DNA from: Corynebacterium kroppenstedtii DSM 44385
GTDB lineage: Bacteria; Actinomycetota; Actinomycetes; Mycobacteriales; Mycobacteriaceae
Direction of reading: 5' to 3'
Length of the DNA: 64,000 nt
Assembly (NCBI RefSeq): GCF_000023145.1
Contig: NC_012704.1
Coordinates: 1,178,001-1,242,000, forward strand
Shown: positions 30,194-40,523 of the stretch, one piece after another
Layout: every line of letters begins with the position of its first letter
Numbering within the stretch: the first letter of the stretch is position 1
The notes under the pieces: model-generated
Seen by the model: only the letters and a program-made list of their open reading frames with translations
The model's database searches: none
What the model was told of the DNA's origin: nothing
Position numbers and translations under genes: made by a program

Positions 30194-31654
30194 ATGTCCG
30201 TCCGTGTCCCGACCCCGCACTCGTCGGCTGACTCAGATTCACCAGAATCAGATCGCGATAGGTTGGCTCGCGAGCTTGCCATCCTCGTCGACGATTTTAA
30301 CGGCACGATTACCTTTGACGACGATGTCATCGCTGCGCATTCCCACGACGAGGCTCCTCAACCGACAAGTGGCCGCGCCTTGGCCCTTGTGAGAGCCAGG
30401 AGCATCGCCGACGTCCAAGCTGTCGTTCGATTCGCATACGAACACGGCATTCCCGTCGTGCCTCAAGGAGCCCGAACTGGCTTAACCGGAGGGGCTAATG
30501 CTAAAGAAAACTGCATTCTGCTCTCAGTGAAGTCGATGGATCGCATCCTCGAAATTAGTGAACTCAACCAGACAGTCACGGTAGAGCCTGGCATTGTTAA
30601 TCAGGACCTTAAAGGTGCGCTCCGGCCGCACGGGCTACTGTATCCACCCGATCCGGGATCGGTGGGAATGTCCACCATCGGCGGAAATATTGCGACCAAT
30701 GCGGGTGGAATGTGCTGCGTGAAATATGGCGTTACCCGAGATTTCGTGCGTGAACTCAAGGTTGTCCTTCCCGATGGAACTTTGACTCGAGTCGGCCACA
30801 AAACTGCGAAAGGCGTTGCAGGGCTCGAGCTCGCTCAGCTTTTCGTCGGTTCAGAAGGAACCCTCGGAGTTATCGTCGAGGCCACCCTTCGACTGATCCC
30901 CCTACCGCCTACTCCCCTAACCGCAGTGGCCACATTCGCCTCGGAGCGCGACGCTGCAGAAACGGTTGCCGCCTACATGGGGGCTGGTTACCGCCCGTCC
31001 ATGTTTGAGATGCTCGACGGTCTCACCATTTCTATGCTCAATGAGCTCAAGGATTTCGGTCTCGATGAAAATGTCGGCGCGATGCTGATCATGCAGTCTG
31101 ATTCGACGACGGCGAAGGAAGACACCGAAGAATTCACAACGATTGCGGACAAACACAATGCCATCGACATTGCGTTTTCGGATAATCCCGCAGACAACGA
31201 TGCTCTTGTTGCGGCTCGACGAATGGTTCATCCGGCCAACGAGCTGTACCAGCGGAATCACGGCGGCGGACAACTGATCGAGGATATATGTATTCCTCGC
31301 TCCTCCATGGCGGATTTCTTCGATGGTTTGGCCGCGATTCGGAAAAACACCGGGGTCGTCATCGCGGCCATTGCACATGCCGGCGACGGAAATACGCACC
31401 CGGCCTTATTCTTCGACGCCTATGACCAGGAATCCTGCGCTCGTGCCCAAGATGCGTTTGAGCAGATTATCCACCTCGGGTTATCCCTTGGAGGCACCAT
31501 CACAGGCGAACATGGCGTCGGGGATCTTAAAAGCAAGTGGCTCCCCCATGAATTAGATGAGGGAGCGCAAAACCTGCACCTCGCTATCAAACAGGCGGTT
31601 GACCCGGATTCAATCATGAACCCCGGGGGCATGTACCACTATCTACGCCGATAA
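30194..31654 (+). CDS. FAD-linked oxidase (GlcD / D-lactate dehydrogenase type)
   Basis: 486 residues. PCMH-type FAD domain with [16 protein letters not shown] and the [20 protein letters not shown] loop, [11 protein letters not shown], then the FAD-oxidase C-terminal domain with [12 protein letters not shown] and [14 protein letters not shown]. This family oxidises glycolate, D-lactate or other 2-hydroxy acids; the substrate is not decided. AGGAG 6 bases before the ATG. Its last 12 bases overlap the 3' end of the convergent hisS. Confidence 0.9.
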   Translation: MSVRVPTPHSSADSDSPESDRDRLARELAILVDDFNGTITFDDDVIAAHSHDEAPQPTSGRALALVRARSIADVQAVVRFAYEHGIPVVPQGARTGLTGGANAKENCILLSVKSMDRILEISELNQTVTVEPGIVNQDLKGALRPHGLLYPPDPGSVGMSTIGGNIATNAGGMCCVKYGVTRDFVRELKVVLPDGTLTRVGHKTAKGVAGLELAQLFVGSEGTLGVIVEATLRLIPLPPTPLTAVATFASERDAAETVAAYMGAGYRPSMFEMLDGLTISMLNELKDFGLDENVGAMLIMQSDSTTAKEDTEEFTTIADKHNAIDIAFSDNPADNDALVAARRMVHPANELYQRNHGGGQLIEDICIPRSSMADFFDGLAAIRKNTGVVIAAIAHAGDGNTHPALFFDAYDQESCARAQDAFEQIIHLGLSLGGTITGEHGVGDLKSKWLPHELDEGAQNLHLAIKQAVDPDSIMNPGGMYHYLRR

Positions 31655-32923
31655 CCGACCACGAACTTCCTGAACGACCTGGTCAAGGGGGACGGCGGTT
31701 TGTTCACCTTCGTGTAGGTCCTTGACCTGCACGATGGATTTGGCTAGCTCGTCTTCCCCAATGACCAGGGCAAAACGAGCACCTGCGCGGTCGGCGGCTT
31801 TCATCGAGCCTTTGAGCCCACGGTGACCATAGGACATGTCCGCGCGTACTCCGGATTGACGGAGGTCATTAATGATGACGGGCATGCGTCGGTGTGCTTC
31901 CTCCCCCATGGCCACGCCGTACACCTCCACTCGGCTCCCGTCGGTCACCGTCTTCTTCTCAGTTTCCAACGCGAGAAGTGCGCGTTCCACACCGAGTCCG
32001 AAGCCCACACCAGAAAGGTCGCGGCCACCGAGTTCAGCCATCAGGCCGTCGTAGCGGCCTCCCCCGCCGATACCAGACTGGGCACCGAGGTCATCGTGGA
32101 CAAATTCGAAGCATGTCTTCGTGTAATAGTCCAGGCCACGCACCATGCGCGGATTGATCGTGTACGGAACCGACAGATCATCCAAAATTCCAGTGACCGT
32201 CTCGAAATGCGCGCGAGCCTCGTCGGAAAGATAATCAAGCATGAGCGGTGCGTCGGCCGTCATTTCCTTAACTTCTGGACGCTTGTCATCCAGAACCCGG
32301 AGCGGATTAATCTGCGCACGGTGCTGTGTCTCTTCATCCAGTGGTAGCGACGTCAGGAAGGCCTGGAGTTTCTCCCGGTATGCAGGCCGGCAAGTGGAAT
32401 CCCCCAATGACGTCAACTCCAGCCGGAATCCCATCAGTCCCAACGATGTAAAACACCGATACGCAAGCGCAATGACCTCGGCATCGAGGGCGGGATCATC
32501 AACACCAATCGCCTCAACACCGACTTGCTGGAACTGACGATACCGGCCGGCTTGTGGCCGCTCATAGCGGAAGCACGGTCCTGCATACACCAGCTTCGCG
32601 GGGAGCTGACCACGATCAAGTCCGTGCTCAATGACTGCCCGCATCACACCAGCTGTACCTTCGGGACGAAGCGTCATCGAACGTCCGCCTCGGTCTTCGA
32701 ACGTGTACATCTCTTTCGTGACGACGTCGCTGGACTCCCCAACTCCCCGAGCAAAGAGTGAAGTGTCCTCGAAGATCGGAAGCTCAACCGGCTCATACCC
32801 AGCTACCGTCGCGCAATGATGGAAAGTCGAGCGAACAGCGTTGAACTCGTGAGAATTCGGCGGAACATAATCAGGAACGCCTTTAGGAGCAGTGAATTTA
32901 CGTGGCTTCGAGGATGTACTCAC
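31643..32923 (-). CDS. hisS: Histidine-tRNA ligase
   Basis: Class II synthetase, 426 residues. Motif 1 region after [13 protein letters not shown], motif 2 [19 protein letters not shown], the histidine-specific motif [11 protein letters not shown], and the C-terminal anticodon domain. GTG start with no Shine-Dalgarno; a TATAGT hexamer ends 8 bases before it, which suggests leaderless transcription. Convergent 12-base overlap with the FAD oxidase and no terminator between them. Confidence 0.96.
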   Translation of the reverse strand: MSTSSKPRKFTAPKGVPDYVPPNSHEFNAVRSTFHHCATVAGYEPVELPIFEDTSLFARGVGESSDVVTKEMYTFEDRGGRSMTLRPEGTAGVMRAVIEHGLDRGQLPAKLVYAGPCFRYERPQAGRYRQFQQVGVEAIGVDDPALDAEVIALAYRCFTSLGLMGFRLELTSLGDSTCRPAYREKLQAFLTSLPLDEETQHRAQINPLRVLDDKRPEVKEMTADAPLMLDYLSDEARAHFETVTGILDDLSVPYTINPRMVRGLDYYTKTCFEFVHDDLGAQSGIGGGGRYDGLMAELGGRDLSGVGFGLGVERALLALETEKKTVTDGSRVEVYGVAMGEEAHRRMPVIINDLRQSGVRADMSYGHRGLKGSMKAADRAGARFALVIGEDELAKSIVQVKDLHEGEQTAVPLDQVVQEVRGRLSA

Positions 32924-32931
32924 GGATTCAC

Positions 32932-32937
32932 ACTATA
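32932..32937 (-). promoter_or_regulatory. Candidate -10 element for leaderless hisS mRNA
   Basis: TATAGT on the minus strand; transcription starting 6-8 bases downstream would begin at or next to the hisS GTG. No clear -35. Confidence 0.4.
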
Positions 32938-33013
32938 GCGAATGGGGGCAATCAGCTGGCCGACCGACGGCGACCCCGCGTGCTGTAACCGCCCCTCAAC
33001 GAGATGACACTCG

Positions 33014-33727
33014 CTATAGGCCGCGGAGAAATGGGCTCTGTTGAAGCTCCTCCTCGATAGAGGTGCTCGGCCCATGTCCAGGGAGAATCACGGTTTCTTG
33101 TGGAAGTTTCTTAACGACGTCGGCCAGCGTCGATTTCATGGAATGCGGATTGGAACCGGGCAAATCCGTCCGGCCGATGCCTCCGCGGAAGAGAACGTCG
33201 CCTCCGAAACACGTTTCCCCCAGGAAAAGCATGGTCGAACCAGGGGAATGCCCAGGTGCTCCAACGATTGTGAAGGTGCCGACGGCTGTCTCGAGAGTGG
33301 TCTGCCCGCCAATAGCGACTTCGGGATAGGTGCCGCTGTGCGGGTCAGTGACGGAGTCATCCATCCACGAAATGTCGTAATGCTCCACACGTTCGGGCTG
33401 TTCCATGTGGTCATGATCAAGAATGCGATCAATGTCCCGAAAGGCGCCATCACTGTCTTCGAGCATGAATACATCGGCCTCGTGAAGCCAAACTGGAACT
33501 GAAAAACGGTTGGCGATAATTCCCGCATCGCGGCTGTGATCCAGATGCCCGTGCGTCAAATACACTCCAGACACGGTGAGGTCATGGTCATCCATATACG
33601 ATAAAACGGGTACATGGGCTCCGTGTCCTGGATCAATCACGATGGCCTCGTTGCCACGCGTACATATGTAGCAATTCGTGCTTAAGGCTCCCACTGTGGT
33701 CATAGTGATAGTCACGTCGTTAGTCAT
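33014..33727 (-). CDS. Metallo-beta-lactamase-fold hydrolase (glyoxalase II-like)
   Basis: 237 residues. Zinc-binding motif THGHLDHSRD near residue 59, a further His in GAPGHSPGSTML, Asp in FGGDVLFRGGIGRTD and His in ILPGHGPST, the ligand set of the glyoxalase II-like branch. Typical neighbour of hisS and a cyclophilin gene in actinobacteria. The thioester substrate is unknown; in a mycothiol producer an acyl-mycothiol is a reasonable guess. No clear ribosome binding site before the ATG. Confidence 0.87.
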   Translation of the reverse strand: MTNDVTITMTTVGALSTNCYICTRGNEAIVIDPGHGAHVPVLSYMDDHDLTVSGVYLTHGHLDHSRDAGIIANRFSVPVWLHEADVFMLEDSDGAFRDIDRILDHDHMEQPERVEHYDISWMDDSVTDPHSGTYPEVAIGGQTTLETAVGTFTIVGAPGHSPGSTMLFLGETCFGGDVLFRGGIGRTDLPGSNPHSMKSTLADVVKKLPQETVILPGHGPSTSIEEELQQSPFLRGL

Positions 33728-33778
33728 AAGACCATGGTAGGCATAGTAGGATGTCGGAGCGGGAAACTAGTCGCCGCC

Positions 33779-33810
33779 TATCACGTGCAATTATTATCAC
33801 GTGCAACTAT
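33779..33810. repeat. Tandem 16-bp repeat between divergent genes
   Basis: TATCACGTGCAATTAT is followed directly by TATCACGTGCAACTAT, 15 of 16 bases identical, each with a CACGTG core. It lies between the divergent hydrolase (33014-33727) and cyclophilin (33862-34719) genes, a likely promoter region for both. Confidence 0.7.
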
Positions 33811-33861
33811 GGTTCTGCAGCCCCAACCGTCATTCACAAGACTGATAGAAAGTGATTGTTT

Positions 33862-34719
33862 GTGAGCACCAACAAAGAAAGGCGCGAGGAAGCCTTCTCA
33901 GCGCTAGAGAAAGAGCTGAAAAAGCGTAACCGTGTGGAGAAGGCACGGCCCCTCGGAGTCGTCGTCGCTACTGTCGTCATTCTCGTCGCAGTAGCTGGCG
34001 GGATTTATTGGGCAGCAACGTCTGGCGGTGACGACCACGACAACACGGCGGCATCTGCTGATACGACCACGACTGAGCAGAAAAAAAATCAGGATCTTCC
34101 AGCCGTAAAAGCGGACTATGGCGATTCGGTAACCTGTGACTACACCAAGGCGGACCAGCCTGATTCGAAACAGGCCGATCTTCCTCAGAGTGACAATGTG
34201 CCGGCAAAGGGAACAGTGAACGTCACCTTGCACACGAACCAGGGCGATATTCCGGTTACCATGGATCGTTCCAAGTCTCCGTGTACGGTCAATGCGATTG
34301 AGGCTCTCGCTAAACAGGGGTTCTACAACGACACAGTGTGCCATCGGCTCACCACAGAAGGCATTTTTGTCCTTCAGTGCGGTGACCCCTCAGGCACAGG
34401 CAAGGGCGGCCCAGGCTTCACGTTCAAGGACGAGTACCCCTCGAACTCTGTGTCCGACAGCGACAAAGAGGGGACCTTTAACTACAAGCGCGGGACTCTC
34501 GCGATGGCGAACTCTGGTGAGGACACCAACGGATCTCAGTTCTTCCTTGTTTATAAGGACTCACCACTTCCCCCCAAGTACAACGTGTTCGGTTCGATTT
34601 CTGACGACGGTCTGAAAACCATCGACGGTATCGCCGCCAAGGGTGCGAAGCCTCAGGATGAAAGTGGCAATACCGCACCCAATGAGGAAGTCAAGATCAC
34701 CAGTGCTGCAGTGAGCTAG
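33862..34719 (+). CDS. Membrane-anchored peptidyl-prolyl cis-trans isomerase (cyclophilin)
   Basis: 285 residues. Short charged cytoplasmic N-terminus, one membrane segment at residues ~33-54 (VVVATVVILVAVAGGIYWAA), a Thr/Asp-rich linker, then a cyclophilin domain from VNVTLHTNQGDIPV with the catalytic-Arg region YNDTVCHRLTTEG, FVLQCGDPSGTGKGGPG and NGSQFFLVYKDSPLPPKYNVFG. Probably assists folding of exported proteins outside the membrane. GTG start with GAAAG 9 bases upstream; a TTG two codons earlier also fits. Ends at a strong terminator. Confidence 0.92.
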   Translation: MSTNKERREEAFSALEKELKKRNRVEKARPLGVVVATVVILVAVAGGIYWAATSGGDDHDNTAASADTTTTEQKKNQDLPAVKADYGDSVTCDYTKADQPDSKQADLPQSDNVPAKGTVNVTLHTNQGDIPVTMDRSKSPCTVNAIEALAKQGFYNDTVCHRLTTEGIFVLQCGDPSGTGKGGPGFTFKDEYPSNSVSDSDKEGTFNYKRGTLAMANSGEDTNGSQFFLVYKDSPLPPKYNVFGSISDDGLKTIDGIAAKGAKPQDESGNTAPNEEVKITSAAVS

Positions 34720-34750
34720 CACTTAGAGCTCCATCCCGAACGGGCTTCAG

Positions 34751-34785
34751 AATGCCGGCATCACCCCCGATGCCGGCATTTTTCA
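34751..34785 (+). terminator. Rho-independent terminator after the cyclophilin gene
   Basis: AATGCCGGCATC and GATGCCGGCATT form a perfect 12-bp stem around a 6-base C-rich loop, followed by TTT. It separates convergent genes and may work in both directions. Confidence 0.9.
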
Positions 34786-34867
34786 TATATTCATATAACA
34801 GTGCTGCGAGAGGAAAATGCCGCGTGACCGCATCCGATCACTGTGTCACGCCGCAGCACATCCCCCG

Positions 34868-35533
34868 CTAGTATCCTCGTTCAATCCACTCCTCGAGATG
34901 AGGGGCTTCCTCACCGATCGACGTCGCGTCACCGTGCCCCGTGTACACTTCCGTCTGCTCAGGCAGCGTCAGGATACGTGTCTTCAACGAATCGATAATC
35001 TTCGGGAATGATGAAAACGATCGTCCAGTCGCGCCGGGCCCACCGGCGAATAAGGTGTCGCCCGAAAGAAGGACATGTGCCTCGGGAAGGTACAAGCAGC
35101 ACGACCCCGGTGAATGGCCCGGAGTGTTAATAACCGACATCGCGGTGTCGGCGATGCTGAACTGTTCTCCATCTTCGAGTTCCTCGTGAGCGACTCCGGG
35201 ATGGGTTTGCTCCCACAACATCTGATCACCGGGATGGACGAAGATCCGCGTGTCCAGTTTTTCTGCCAACTCTGGCGCGACCGTGATGTGATCATTGTGC
35301 GCGTGGGTGCACACAATGCCCTTCACAGTGCGACCAGCGACGGCGTCGACGATCGGATCGGCCGTGTGGGGGGCGTCGATAATGATGCATTCAGAATCGT
35401 CGCCGATGACCCAAATGTTGTTATCGACTTCCCACTCGCCACCATCGAGTGCGAACACACCGTGGGTGACGACTCGGCTAATTTTCAGGCCCGATTCGCT
35501 CTGGCCTTCGGTTGTTAGTTTCCAGGAATCCAT
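34868..35533 (-). CDS. Metallo-beta-lactamase-fold hydrolase paired with mscR
   Basis: 221 residues. Zinc motif CTHAHNDHIT near residue 77, NTPGHSPGSCCL, LSGDTLFAGG and YTGHGDATS complete the metal ligands. The ATG begins two bases after the mscR stop, so both are cotranscribed. The same pair exists in mycobacteria (Rv2259 and Rv2260) and C. glutamicum. By analogy with S-formylglutathione hydrolases it is a good candidate for hydrolysing the S-formyl-mycothiol made by MscR; that role is an inference. Confidence 0.87.
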   Translation of the reverse strand: MDSWKLTTEGQSESGLKISRVVTHGVFALDGGEWEVDNNIWVIGDDSECIIIDAPHTADPIVDAVAGRTVKGIVCTHAHNDHITVAPELAEKLDTRIFVHPGDQMLWEQTHPGVAHEELEDGEQFSIADTAMSVINTPGHSPGSCCLYLPEAHVLLSGDTLFAGGPGATGRSFSSFPKIIDSLKTRILTLPEQTEVYTGHGDATSIGEEAPHLEEWIERGY

Positions 35534-35535
35534 CG

Positions 35536-36672
35536 TTATACCACCACCACAGAGCGCAAAACATTGCCCTTCTTCATGGTCTCGAAAGCGTCCTCGACCT
35601 CATCGATGTCGACACGCTCGCTGACAAACTTATCCAAGGGGAATTTCCCTTGCTGGAAGAGAGAGACGTACATCGGGAAATCGCGTTCTGGTAGGCAATC
35701 TCCGTACCAGGATGGCTTGATGGCTCCTCCGTGGGAGAAGACATCCAGGAAAGGTAGCTCGAGTTTCATGGTCGGTGTTGGAACACCAACGAGAACGACG
35801 CGGCCAGCGAGATCACGCATATAGAACGCCTGAGTAAAGGTCTGCGGAACGCCGACAGCGTCGATGGCTACATCGACACCGAAGCCATCCGTGAGGTCCT
35901 TGACCGCCTTGACGACGGGTTGCTCTTCGGGGGAGACATCCTCGTCGTCGCCCTTGGAGTCCAACGACGTGGGGTTGATCGTGTGCGTCGCGCCGAACTC
36001 CTTGGCTTTTTCTAATTTGTTGTCGGAGACGTCGATAACGATGACCTTCGTCGCGCCGGCTAAGGCTGCACCCGCAACGGCTGCCATACCGACACCGCCA
36101 GCGCCGATCACGGCGACGGATTCACCGCGCTTGACCTGCCCCGTATTAACGGCTGCGCCGAGTCCTGCCATGACGCCGCACCCCAACAGGCCTGCGGCGG
36201 CGGGATCGACGTCGGGATCAACCTTCGTGCACTGCTTCTCATGGACCAGAGTCTTTTCGGCAAAAGCGCCGATTCCCAGCGCTGGTGTCAGCTCAGTTCC
36301 GTCGGTCAGTGTCATGGGCTTCGACGCATTGAACGTATTGAAGCACAAGTGCGGCTCTCCCCGTTTACACGCGCGGCACTCGCCGCACACTGCACGCCAG
36401 TTCAAAACGACCGTGTCGCCCTCGGCAACGTGAGTAACTCGTGAACCGATCTGTTCGACGACGGCGGTCGCCTCATGCCCGAGTAAAAACGGGTAATCGT
36501 CGTTGATACCGCCATCGCGGTACGCCAAGTCTGTGTGGCACACCCCGCAGGTTTTAATCGATACAATAACGTCGTTATCGCCTGGTTCCGGAATAACGAT
36601 GTCTGTTAGCTCAACGGGCTCCTTTTTTGCCCGGGAGATAACGCCCTTCACTGTTTGTGATGCTGCAGTCAT
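35536..36672 (-). CDS. mscR: Mycothiol-dependent formaldehyde dehydrogenase / S-nitrosomycothiol reductase
   Basis: Zinc alcohol-dehydrogenase-family enzyme that oxidises S-hydroxymethyl-mycothiol and reduces S-nitrosomycothiol with NAD(H). 378 residues. Catalytic zinc site in [16 protein letters not shown] and the following GHEA; structural zinc Cys in [18 protein letters not shown] site [12 protein letters not shown]. Long stretches match what I know of mycobacterial MscR, e.g. [20 protein letters not shown]. An acidic insert sits at residues ~234-253. It implies that the organism makes mycothiol. Operon with the hydrolase downstream. Confidence 0.93.
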   Translation of the reverse strand: MTAASQTVKGVISRAKKEPVELTDIVIPEPGDNDVIVSIKTCGVCHTDLAYRDGGINDDYPFLLGHEATAVVEQIGSRVTHVAEGDTVVLNWRAVCGECRACKRGEPHLCFNTFNASKPMTLTDGTELTPALGIGAFAEKTLVHEKQCTKVDPDVDPAAAGLLGCGVMAGLGAAVNTGQVKRGESVAVIGAGGVGMAAVAGAALAGATKVIVIDVSDNKLEKAKEFGATHTINPTSLDSKGDDEDVSPEEQPVVKAVKDLTDGFGVDVAIDAVGVPQTFTQAFYMRDLAGRVVLVGVPTPTMKLELPFLDVFSHGGAIKPSWYGDCLPERDFPMYVSLFQQGKFPLDKFVSERVDIDEVEDAFETMKKGNVLRSVVVV

Positions 36673-36806
36673 TAAATATCGCCCTTTCTCATTAATGGAC
36701 CGTCATCGAGTGTAATGAAGTCTTGTACACTCCGCTGTGTCATAGAAAAAGGAGACCAATCAGGGCTTATGCGATCGAGGCTGCGATTGCTGTTACCAGC
36801 AAATAC

Positions 36807-36833
36807 ACATTACTAAATATAAATTATTGTCAA
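36807..36833 (-). promoter_or_regulatory. Candidate mscR promoter
   Basis: A perfect TTGACA (minus strand) and TAATGT with a short 15-base spacer, in the AT-rich gap between the divergent mscR and DNA glycosylase genes. Confidence 0.3.
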
Positions 36834-36893
36834 TAACGCACTATAGTGCCCAATTACAACGTGTGCAGTTACCCCTCTGAAAGAAGTTAAGGA

Positions 36894-37703
36894 ATGCCCG
36901 AAGGCCACGTCATTCATCGGCTCGCTTCATCACTGAACCGCGAATTCGCCGGACAGGAAACTGCTGTTAGCTCGCCACAGGGGCGATTCGCGACAGAGGC
37001 CGATCAGCTCAACCACACCGTGCTTAAGCACGCCGAAGCGCACGGAAAACACTTGTTCATTGACTTCGAGGCCAATCAAGCGGCACATGTCGTTTATATT
37101 CACTTAGGTCTCATTGGAAGCCTTCGTTTCTCAGACCTCGCGGAACCACGAGGCCAGGTTCGTTTACGAATAGCCTCCGACACACGGGCAGCTGATTTAC
37201 GCGGTCCACAGTGGTGCCGGCTCATCACCGACGAAGAAAAAGACACCGCGATTGGGAAACTCGGGGCTGACCCACTCGACCCACACGCCGATCCCAGCCG
37301 CAGCTATCAACGAATCAAACGGTCGTCGAAACCGATTAGTACCTTGCTGATGGATCAGCACATATTCGCAGGCGTCGGAAATATTTACCGCGCCGAAACG
37401 CTATTCAGGTTAGGACTTAACCCTGAGCTGCGAGGTAAAGATCTTACCGATGACGACCTCCATGCGATATGGAATGACCTCGTCGAAACGATGACGATGG
37501 GGTTCCGGGTCGGGAAAATCGACACCGTTCGGCCAGAACACACGCCTGAGGCCATGGGGCGGGAACCACGCGTCGACGCTCATGGTGGTGAGGTTTATGT
37601 TTACCGACGTGCCGGGCTCCCTTGCTACGTCTGCGGAACCACTATTGTCGAGCGCAAGGTCGACGGCAGAAACCTCTTCTGGTGTCCCACCTGCCAGGCG
37701 TGA
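36894..37703 (+). CDS. nei2: Fpg/Nei-family DNA glycosylase (Nei2-like)
   Basis: Bifunctional glycosylase/AP lyase for oxidised bases. 269 residues. N-terminal MPEGHVIHRLA (after Met removal, catalytic Pro and Glu, as in Nei rather than Fpg), the H2TH domain around QHIFAGVGNIYRAETLF, and a C-terminal zinc finger with Cys pairs CYVC and CPTC. The linker Arg is in KVDGRN. ATG preceded by AAGGA. Convergent with rel, 5 bases apart. Confidence 0.92.
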   Translation: MPEGHVIHRLASSLNREFAGQETAVSSPQGRFATEADQLNHTVLKHAEAHGKHLFIDFEANQAAHVVYIHLGLIGSLRFSDLAEPRGQVRLRIASDTRAADLRGPQWCRLITDEEKDTAIGKLGADPLDPHADPSRSYQRIKRSSKPISTLLMDQHIFAGVGNIYRAETLFRLGLNPELRGKDLTDDDLHAIWNDLVETMTMGFRVGKIDTVRPEHTPEAMGREPRVDAHGGEVYVYRRAGLPCYVCGTTIVERKVDGRNLFWCPTCQA

Positions 37704-37708
37704 CGCCA

Positions 37709-39979
37709 CTATCCGCCCGACGTGACCCGGAAAACGTCGAAGACACCTTCAATGTTCCTCAGCTGGGTCATCAAGTAGCCAAGCTGTTTGACGTCAGAGA
37801 CCTCGAACGTGAAACGAACAACCGCAACGCGGTCTTCAGCAGTGTGAGAATTCGTCGCCAAGATAGCGACTTTCTGTTCTGACACGGCCCGGGTGACATC
37901 GGATAGCAACCCTTGACGGTCAAGCCCTTCGATTTGCAGAGTCACCGTGAAGACAGCTCCACTGCGCTCTGCCGCCCACGACACCGCAATCAGGCGTTCA
38001 GGCTCTTCTTTCAGCTTCGGAGCATTAGTACAGTCTGTGCGGTGGACACTCACCCCACCGCCCCGGGTCACAAAACCGAAAATGTCGTCGCCGGGGACGG
38101 GCGTACAGCACTTGGCCAGCTTCGCCATATAGTCGGCGTCGCCTTCAACAAGAACCCCCGCCGAATCGGCACGAGAATTCTTCTTTGACCTGAGCTGAGA
38201 CAAAGGAGTGCGGGCAGCAAGCGCATCTTCCGCCTCCTCCTGTCCCCCAAACTGCTCCATCAGCAGGTTAACGACGCGCCCAGCCGTGATGTTGTTATTG
38301 CCAATCGCGGTGTACAGCTGGTCGACGGAGTTAAAACTCAGTTGGCCAGCGATAGTTTGCATCGATTCGGGAGTAAAGAGCCGATGCATGGGCAGCCCTC
38401 CCCGCTGGATTTCCGCGGCGAGCGCATCCCGACCGGCCTCCAAAGCAACCTCTCGACGCTCCTTCGCGAACCACTGACGAATCTTCGACTTTGCGCGCGG
38501 CGACACGACGAATGATTCCCAGTCCTTCGATGGGCCGGCGTCCGGATCTTTCGACGTGAAAACTTCGACACGATCGCCGGTGTGGAGCTCCGACTCGAGC
38601 GCGAGTAGCTTGCCGTTCACCTTCGCGCCGATACACCGGTGCCCCACTTCGGTGTGGACAGCGTAGGCGAAGTCGATAGGCGTCGATCCCGATGGCAGGG
38701 TGATCGCGTCCCCTTTCGGGGTAAACACGAAAATCTGGTTTGAGGAGAGATCAAACCGCAGATTCTCCATAAATTCGTTGGGGTCGGCAGATTCCCGTTG
38801 CCAGTCGAGAAGCTGACGCATCCATGCCATCTGGTCCAGTTCTTTTGCAGAACCTTTGTTGTGCCCCTTGGTCTCCTTGTATCGCCAATGCGCCGCAATG
38901 CCGAACTCAGCGTTGTAGTGCATTTCATGGGTCCGGATTTGGATCTCGAGAGGTTTATTATCCGGCCCGATCACCGTCGTGTGGAGCGATTCATACACCC
39001 CATAACGAGGCGTAGAAATATAGTCTTTGAACCTTCCGGGCATCGGCTGGTACAGCGTGTGCACTGCCCCCAGTGCGGCGTAGCATTCCTGCACGGAATC
39101 GACGAGGACACGGAGTCCGACGAGGTCGAAGATTTCATCAAAGTCTCGGCCACGAACGATCATCTTTTGGTAGATCGACCAGTAGTGTTTCGGTCGCCCC
39201 ACGACCTCCGTACTGATGTGGTAGTCCTTGAGCCGTGCTTGTAGCTCTTTCGACACTCGGGCGATATATTCATCGCGCTTCGGCGCCCGATCTGCCACCA
39301 ATCGCACGATTTCTTGGTACTTCTTAGGGTACAAAATAGCGAAGGAGAGATCTTCTAGCTCCCACTTCACCGTCGCCATTCCCAACCGGTGAGCCAGCGG
39401 AGCAATGACCTCCAAGGTCTGCCGAGCTTTCCTTGCCTGCTTTTCCGGTGGGAGGAAACGCATTGTGCGCATATTGTGCAGGCGATCAGCAACTTTAATG
39501 ACCAGCACGCCGGGATCGTCGGCCATTGCGACAATCATTTTCCTGATTGTTTCGGCTTCCGCGGCTGATCCCAAGGCCACTTTGTCCAGCTTGGTGACCC
39601 CATCCACCAGGTGAGCCACTTCAGGGCCAAAGTCGTGCTCGAGTTGTTCGAGCGTGTAATCAGTGTCTTCCACCGTATCGTGCAGCAGCGCTGCGACAAT
39701 CGTGGTGGTGTCCATGCCGATCTCAGCGCAAATCGTCGCTACGGCAAGCGGGTGAGTGATGTACGGTTCGCCAGATTTACGAAAAACACCGTCATGTAAT
39801 TGCGCCGCGGTCTCATAGGCGCGGTTGATGAGCGCAACATCCGCTTTCGGGTGAACCTTGCGATGAATAGTCAGCATCGGTTCCAAAACCGGATTATATT
39901 TCGCACGGTTCTGCCCCGTCAGGCTTCGAGCCAGACGGGCACTCACCGAACCAACCCGAGAGGGCGACCGATCACTCAC
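37709..39979 (-). CDS. rel: Bifunctional (p)ppGpp synthetase/hydrolase Rel
   Basis: Master enzyme of the stringent response. 756 residues: HD hydrolase domain with [15 protein letters not shown] and [11 protein letters not shown] (~100), synthetase domain with [13 protein letters not shown] and [16 protein letters not shown] domain ([21 protein letters not shown]), and a C-terminal ACT domain. Both HD and synthetase key residues are present, so it should do both reactions. GTG start with GGGGAG 4 bases upstream, overlapping apt by 8 bases. Confidence 0.97.
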   Translation of the reverse strand: MSDRSPSRVGSVSARLARSLTGQNRAKYNPVLEPMLTIHRKVHPKADVALINRAYETAAQLHDGVFRKSGEPYITHPLAVATICAEIGMDTTTIVAALLHDTVEDTDYTLEQLEHDFGPEVAHLVDGVTKLDKVALGSAAEAETIRKMIVAMADDPGVLVIKVADRLHNMRTMRFLPPEKQARKARQTLEVIAPLAHRLGMATVKWELEDLSFAILYPKKYQEIVRLVADRAPKRDEYIARVSKELQARLKDYHISTEVVGRPKHYWSIYQKMIVRGRDFDEIFDLVGLRVLVDSVQECYAALGAVHTLYQPMPGRFKDYISTPRYGVYESLHTTVIGPDNKPLEIQIRTHEMHYNAEFGIAAHWRYKETKGHNKGSAKELDQMAWMRQLLDWQRESADPNEFMENLRFDLSSNQIFVFTPKGDAITLPSGSTPIDFAYAVHTEVGHRCIGAKVNGKLLALESELHTGDRVEVFTSKDPDAGPSKDWESFVVSPRAKSKIRQWFAKERREVALEAGRDALAAEIQRGGLPMHRLFTPESMQTIAGQLSFNSVDQLYTAIGNNNITAGRVVNLLMEQFGGQEEAEDALAARTPLSQLRSKKNSRADSAGVLVEGDADYMAKLAKCCTPVPGDDIFGFVTRGGGVSVHRTDCTNAPKLKEEPERLIAVSWAAERSGAVFTVTLQIEGLDRQGLLSDVTRAVSEQKVAILATNSHTAEDRVAVVRFTFEVSDVKQLGYLMTQLRNIEGVFDVFRVTSGG

Positions 39980-40523
39980 TACGCTCCCCTACCACCGTTA
40001 GAGGAAGGTCGGCCAGGCGTTTCCGACCTTCCAACGCTTCAACTTCGAGAATGACGGCCAAGCCGGCGACATTCGCCCCGGCTTCCTCCAGGAGAGCCCG
40101 GGAAGCACACAAGGTACCGCCTGTGGCAAGAACGTCGTCGATAAGAACAATATTCTTTCCCTGAATATTCAGGCCCTCTCGAGGAATTTCCAGCGCTGCA
40201 TGGCCGTATTCCAAGTCATAGCCTCGATGAAAAACCGGCGGCGGGAGCTTACCTTCCTTGCGTACCGCGAGGATCCCGAGCCCCAGTTGGTACGCCACAG
40301 CAGACCCCAAAAGGAATCCGCGAGCGTCGAGCCCGCCGATGATGTCTGCGTGATAACTCCGAGCAGCCTCGGCTAATTCGTCGACGATTAATCGGAAGGC
40401 GCCCGCATCTGCCAGCACCGGAGTGAGGTCTTCAAAAACCACACCTTCAGACGGAAAACCGGGCACGCGGCGAACTAAGTTTGCCACTGCATCGGCTGCG
40501 GATGAATACTCACTGTCGGTCAT
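39972..40523 (-). CDS. apt: Adenine phosphoribosyltransferase
   Basis: Salvages adenine to AMP with PRPP. 183 residues, with [38 protein letters not shown] and the PRPP motif [12 protein letters not shown]. Conserved neighbour of rel in actinobacteria. The ATG follows directly on the stop of the lipoprotein gene, and its end overlaps rel. Confidence 0.97.
   Translation of the reverse strand: MTDSEYSSAADAVANLVRRVPGFPSEGVVFEDLTPVLADAGAFRLIVDELAEAARSYHADIIGGLDARGFLLGSAVAYQLGLGILAVRKEGKLPPPVFHRGYDLEYGHAALEIPREGLNIQGKNIVLIDDVLATGGTLCASRALLEEAGANVAGLAVILEVEALEGRKRLADLPLTVVGERSE

Noticed and set aside
34751-34785. C-rich hairpin loop suggestive of a 6C-type RNA
   Set aside because: Only one C-rich loop; the stem plus T run is explained as a terminator.
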